Shown here piece after piece: positions 6,172 to 6,527 of a DNA stretch of 6,527 bases. Each line of letters starts with the position of its first letter. Positions within the stretch are counted from its first letter, which is position 1. The position numbers and the translations under genes are program-made. Source of the DNA: Bacteroidales bacterium (GTDB taxonomy: Bacteria > Bacteroidota > Bacteroidia > Bacteroidales > ML635J-15); NCBI GenBank assembly GCA_028697515.1, contig JAQVEY010000142.1:1-6527 (forward strand), given 5' to 3'. The notes under the pieces were generated by a model, which did not search any database, was not told the DNA's origin, and saw only the letters and a program-made list of their open reading frames with translations.

Positions 6172-6435
6172 TTATAACGGTATCCCCAGTTTTATTTTCG
6201 CATTTTCGATTAAATAATTTGCATCATCAGATAGCTGACGTTCAAAACTTACATCATTAGTTTCAGCTTTTTCCTCAATATATTTCTTGAATTCGGCATT
6301 AGAAATAATCAAATTTTGTACATAGTTTAATGACTCTTCCTTAGTGTAATAATCTCCTATATAGAAAGCTTTAACTCTTTCGGTAAATATCTCAACAGTA
6401 TCAACATCTGCAACAAACGAATAAGCTTCTATCAT
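6172..6435 (-). CDS. Small hypothetical acidic protein, 87 aa
   Basis: An ATG at 6435 opens an 87-aa frame ending in TAA at 6172-6174. An in-frame stop lies 6 nt before the ATG, so the start cannot move upstream. The protein is soluble-looking, with no signal peptide or membrane segment. It is rich in Glu and Asp and probably mostly helical (AFYIGDYYTKEESLNYVQNL..., then EFKKYIEEKAE and NYLIENAKIKL). Its composition looks like a real protein and no competing frame overlaps it. I recognise no family. It runs in the same direction as the operon 166 nt downstream and could share a transcript with it, but that gap holds a candidate promoter, so a functional link is uncertain. Confidence 0.65.
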   Translation of the reverse strand: MIEAYSFVADVDTVEIFTERVKAFYIGDYYTKEESLNYVQNLIISNAEFKKYIEEKAETNDVSFERQLSDDANYLIENAKIKLGIPL

Positions 6436-6527
6436 TTTATTTTAATAAATTATATAAAGTACTACATAAGTGTTGTTTTTTACATTGCCTAAGCTTCCGT
6501 TATTTATTGTATATTCTTTTTTTTTTT

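Noticed and set aside
6517..6527. Run of 11 T at the window end as a plus-strand terminator
   Set aside because: No stable hairpin precedes it, and the run is cut by the window edge.
6436..6527. Promoter for the 87-aa gene (TACTTTAT near 6460)
   Set aside because: The -7 match is poor and no TTG lies 19-21 nt upstream.

Overview
The window is AT-rich DNA that looks like Bacteroidota. The signs are A-rich leaders with no Shine-Dalgarno sequence before the start codons, a lipoprotein with the relaxed lipobox VYSC, and at least one good match to the Bacteroidota -33/-7 promoter (TTTG, 20 nt, TACTTTTA). The genus cannot be told from the sequence. Every gene that can be supported lies on the minus strand, so transcription runs from high to low coordinates.

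Layout in transcription order: (1) a small acidic orphan protein of 87 aa (6172-6435); (2) a 166-nt gap with a weak promoter candidate; (3) a tight three-gene operon with only 2 nt between successive genes. It encodes a 701-aa membrane-anchored protein with two tandem jelly-roll-like repeats and a propeller-like C-terminus (3900-6005), a 640-aa lipoprotein ending in a GH16-type glycosidase domain with an intact E-I-D-F-E motif (1975-3897), and an AlgI/DltB-type MBOAT O-acyltransferase (551-1972). (4) Next comes a gap of about 510 nt full of hairpins. It holds a probable operon terminator inside a possible three-way-junction RNA fold, a perfect 8-bp inverted repeat, and two related GC-rich hairpins with a shared core. 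(5) Last is the first 13 complete codons of a response-regulator-like gene (MKEKSQIKILLVDD), cut by the window edge, with its own promoter.

The three operon genes suggest a cell-envelope system that acts on a polysaccharide. The MBOAT would move acyl groups across the inner membrane, the GH16 lipoprotein would cut or remodel a beta-glucan or galactan-like polymer, and the 701-aa protein would bind or hold the polymer or organise the complex. AlgI-type MBOATs normally work with an SGNH-fold partner (AlgJ, AlgX, DltD, PatB). None is visible here, and two large glycan-related proteins occupy that place. This is the best candidate in the window for an undescribed system, but its substrate and function are inference.

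The 3' gap is the second point of interest. At least four hairpins there carry an A·C mismatch on the plus strand that becomes a G·U pair on the minus strand. They therefore fit better as RNA structures made in the direction of the genes.
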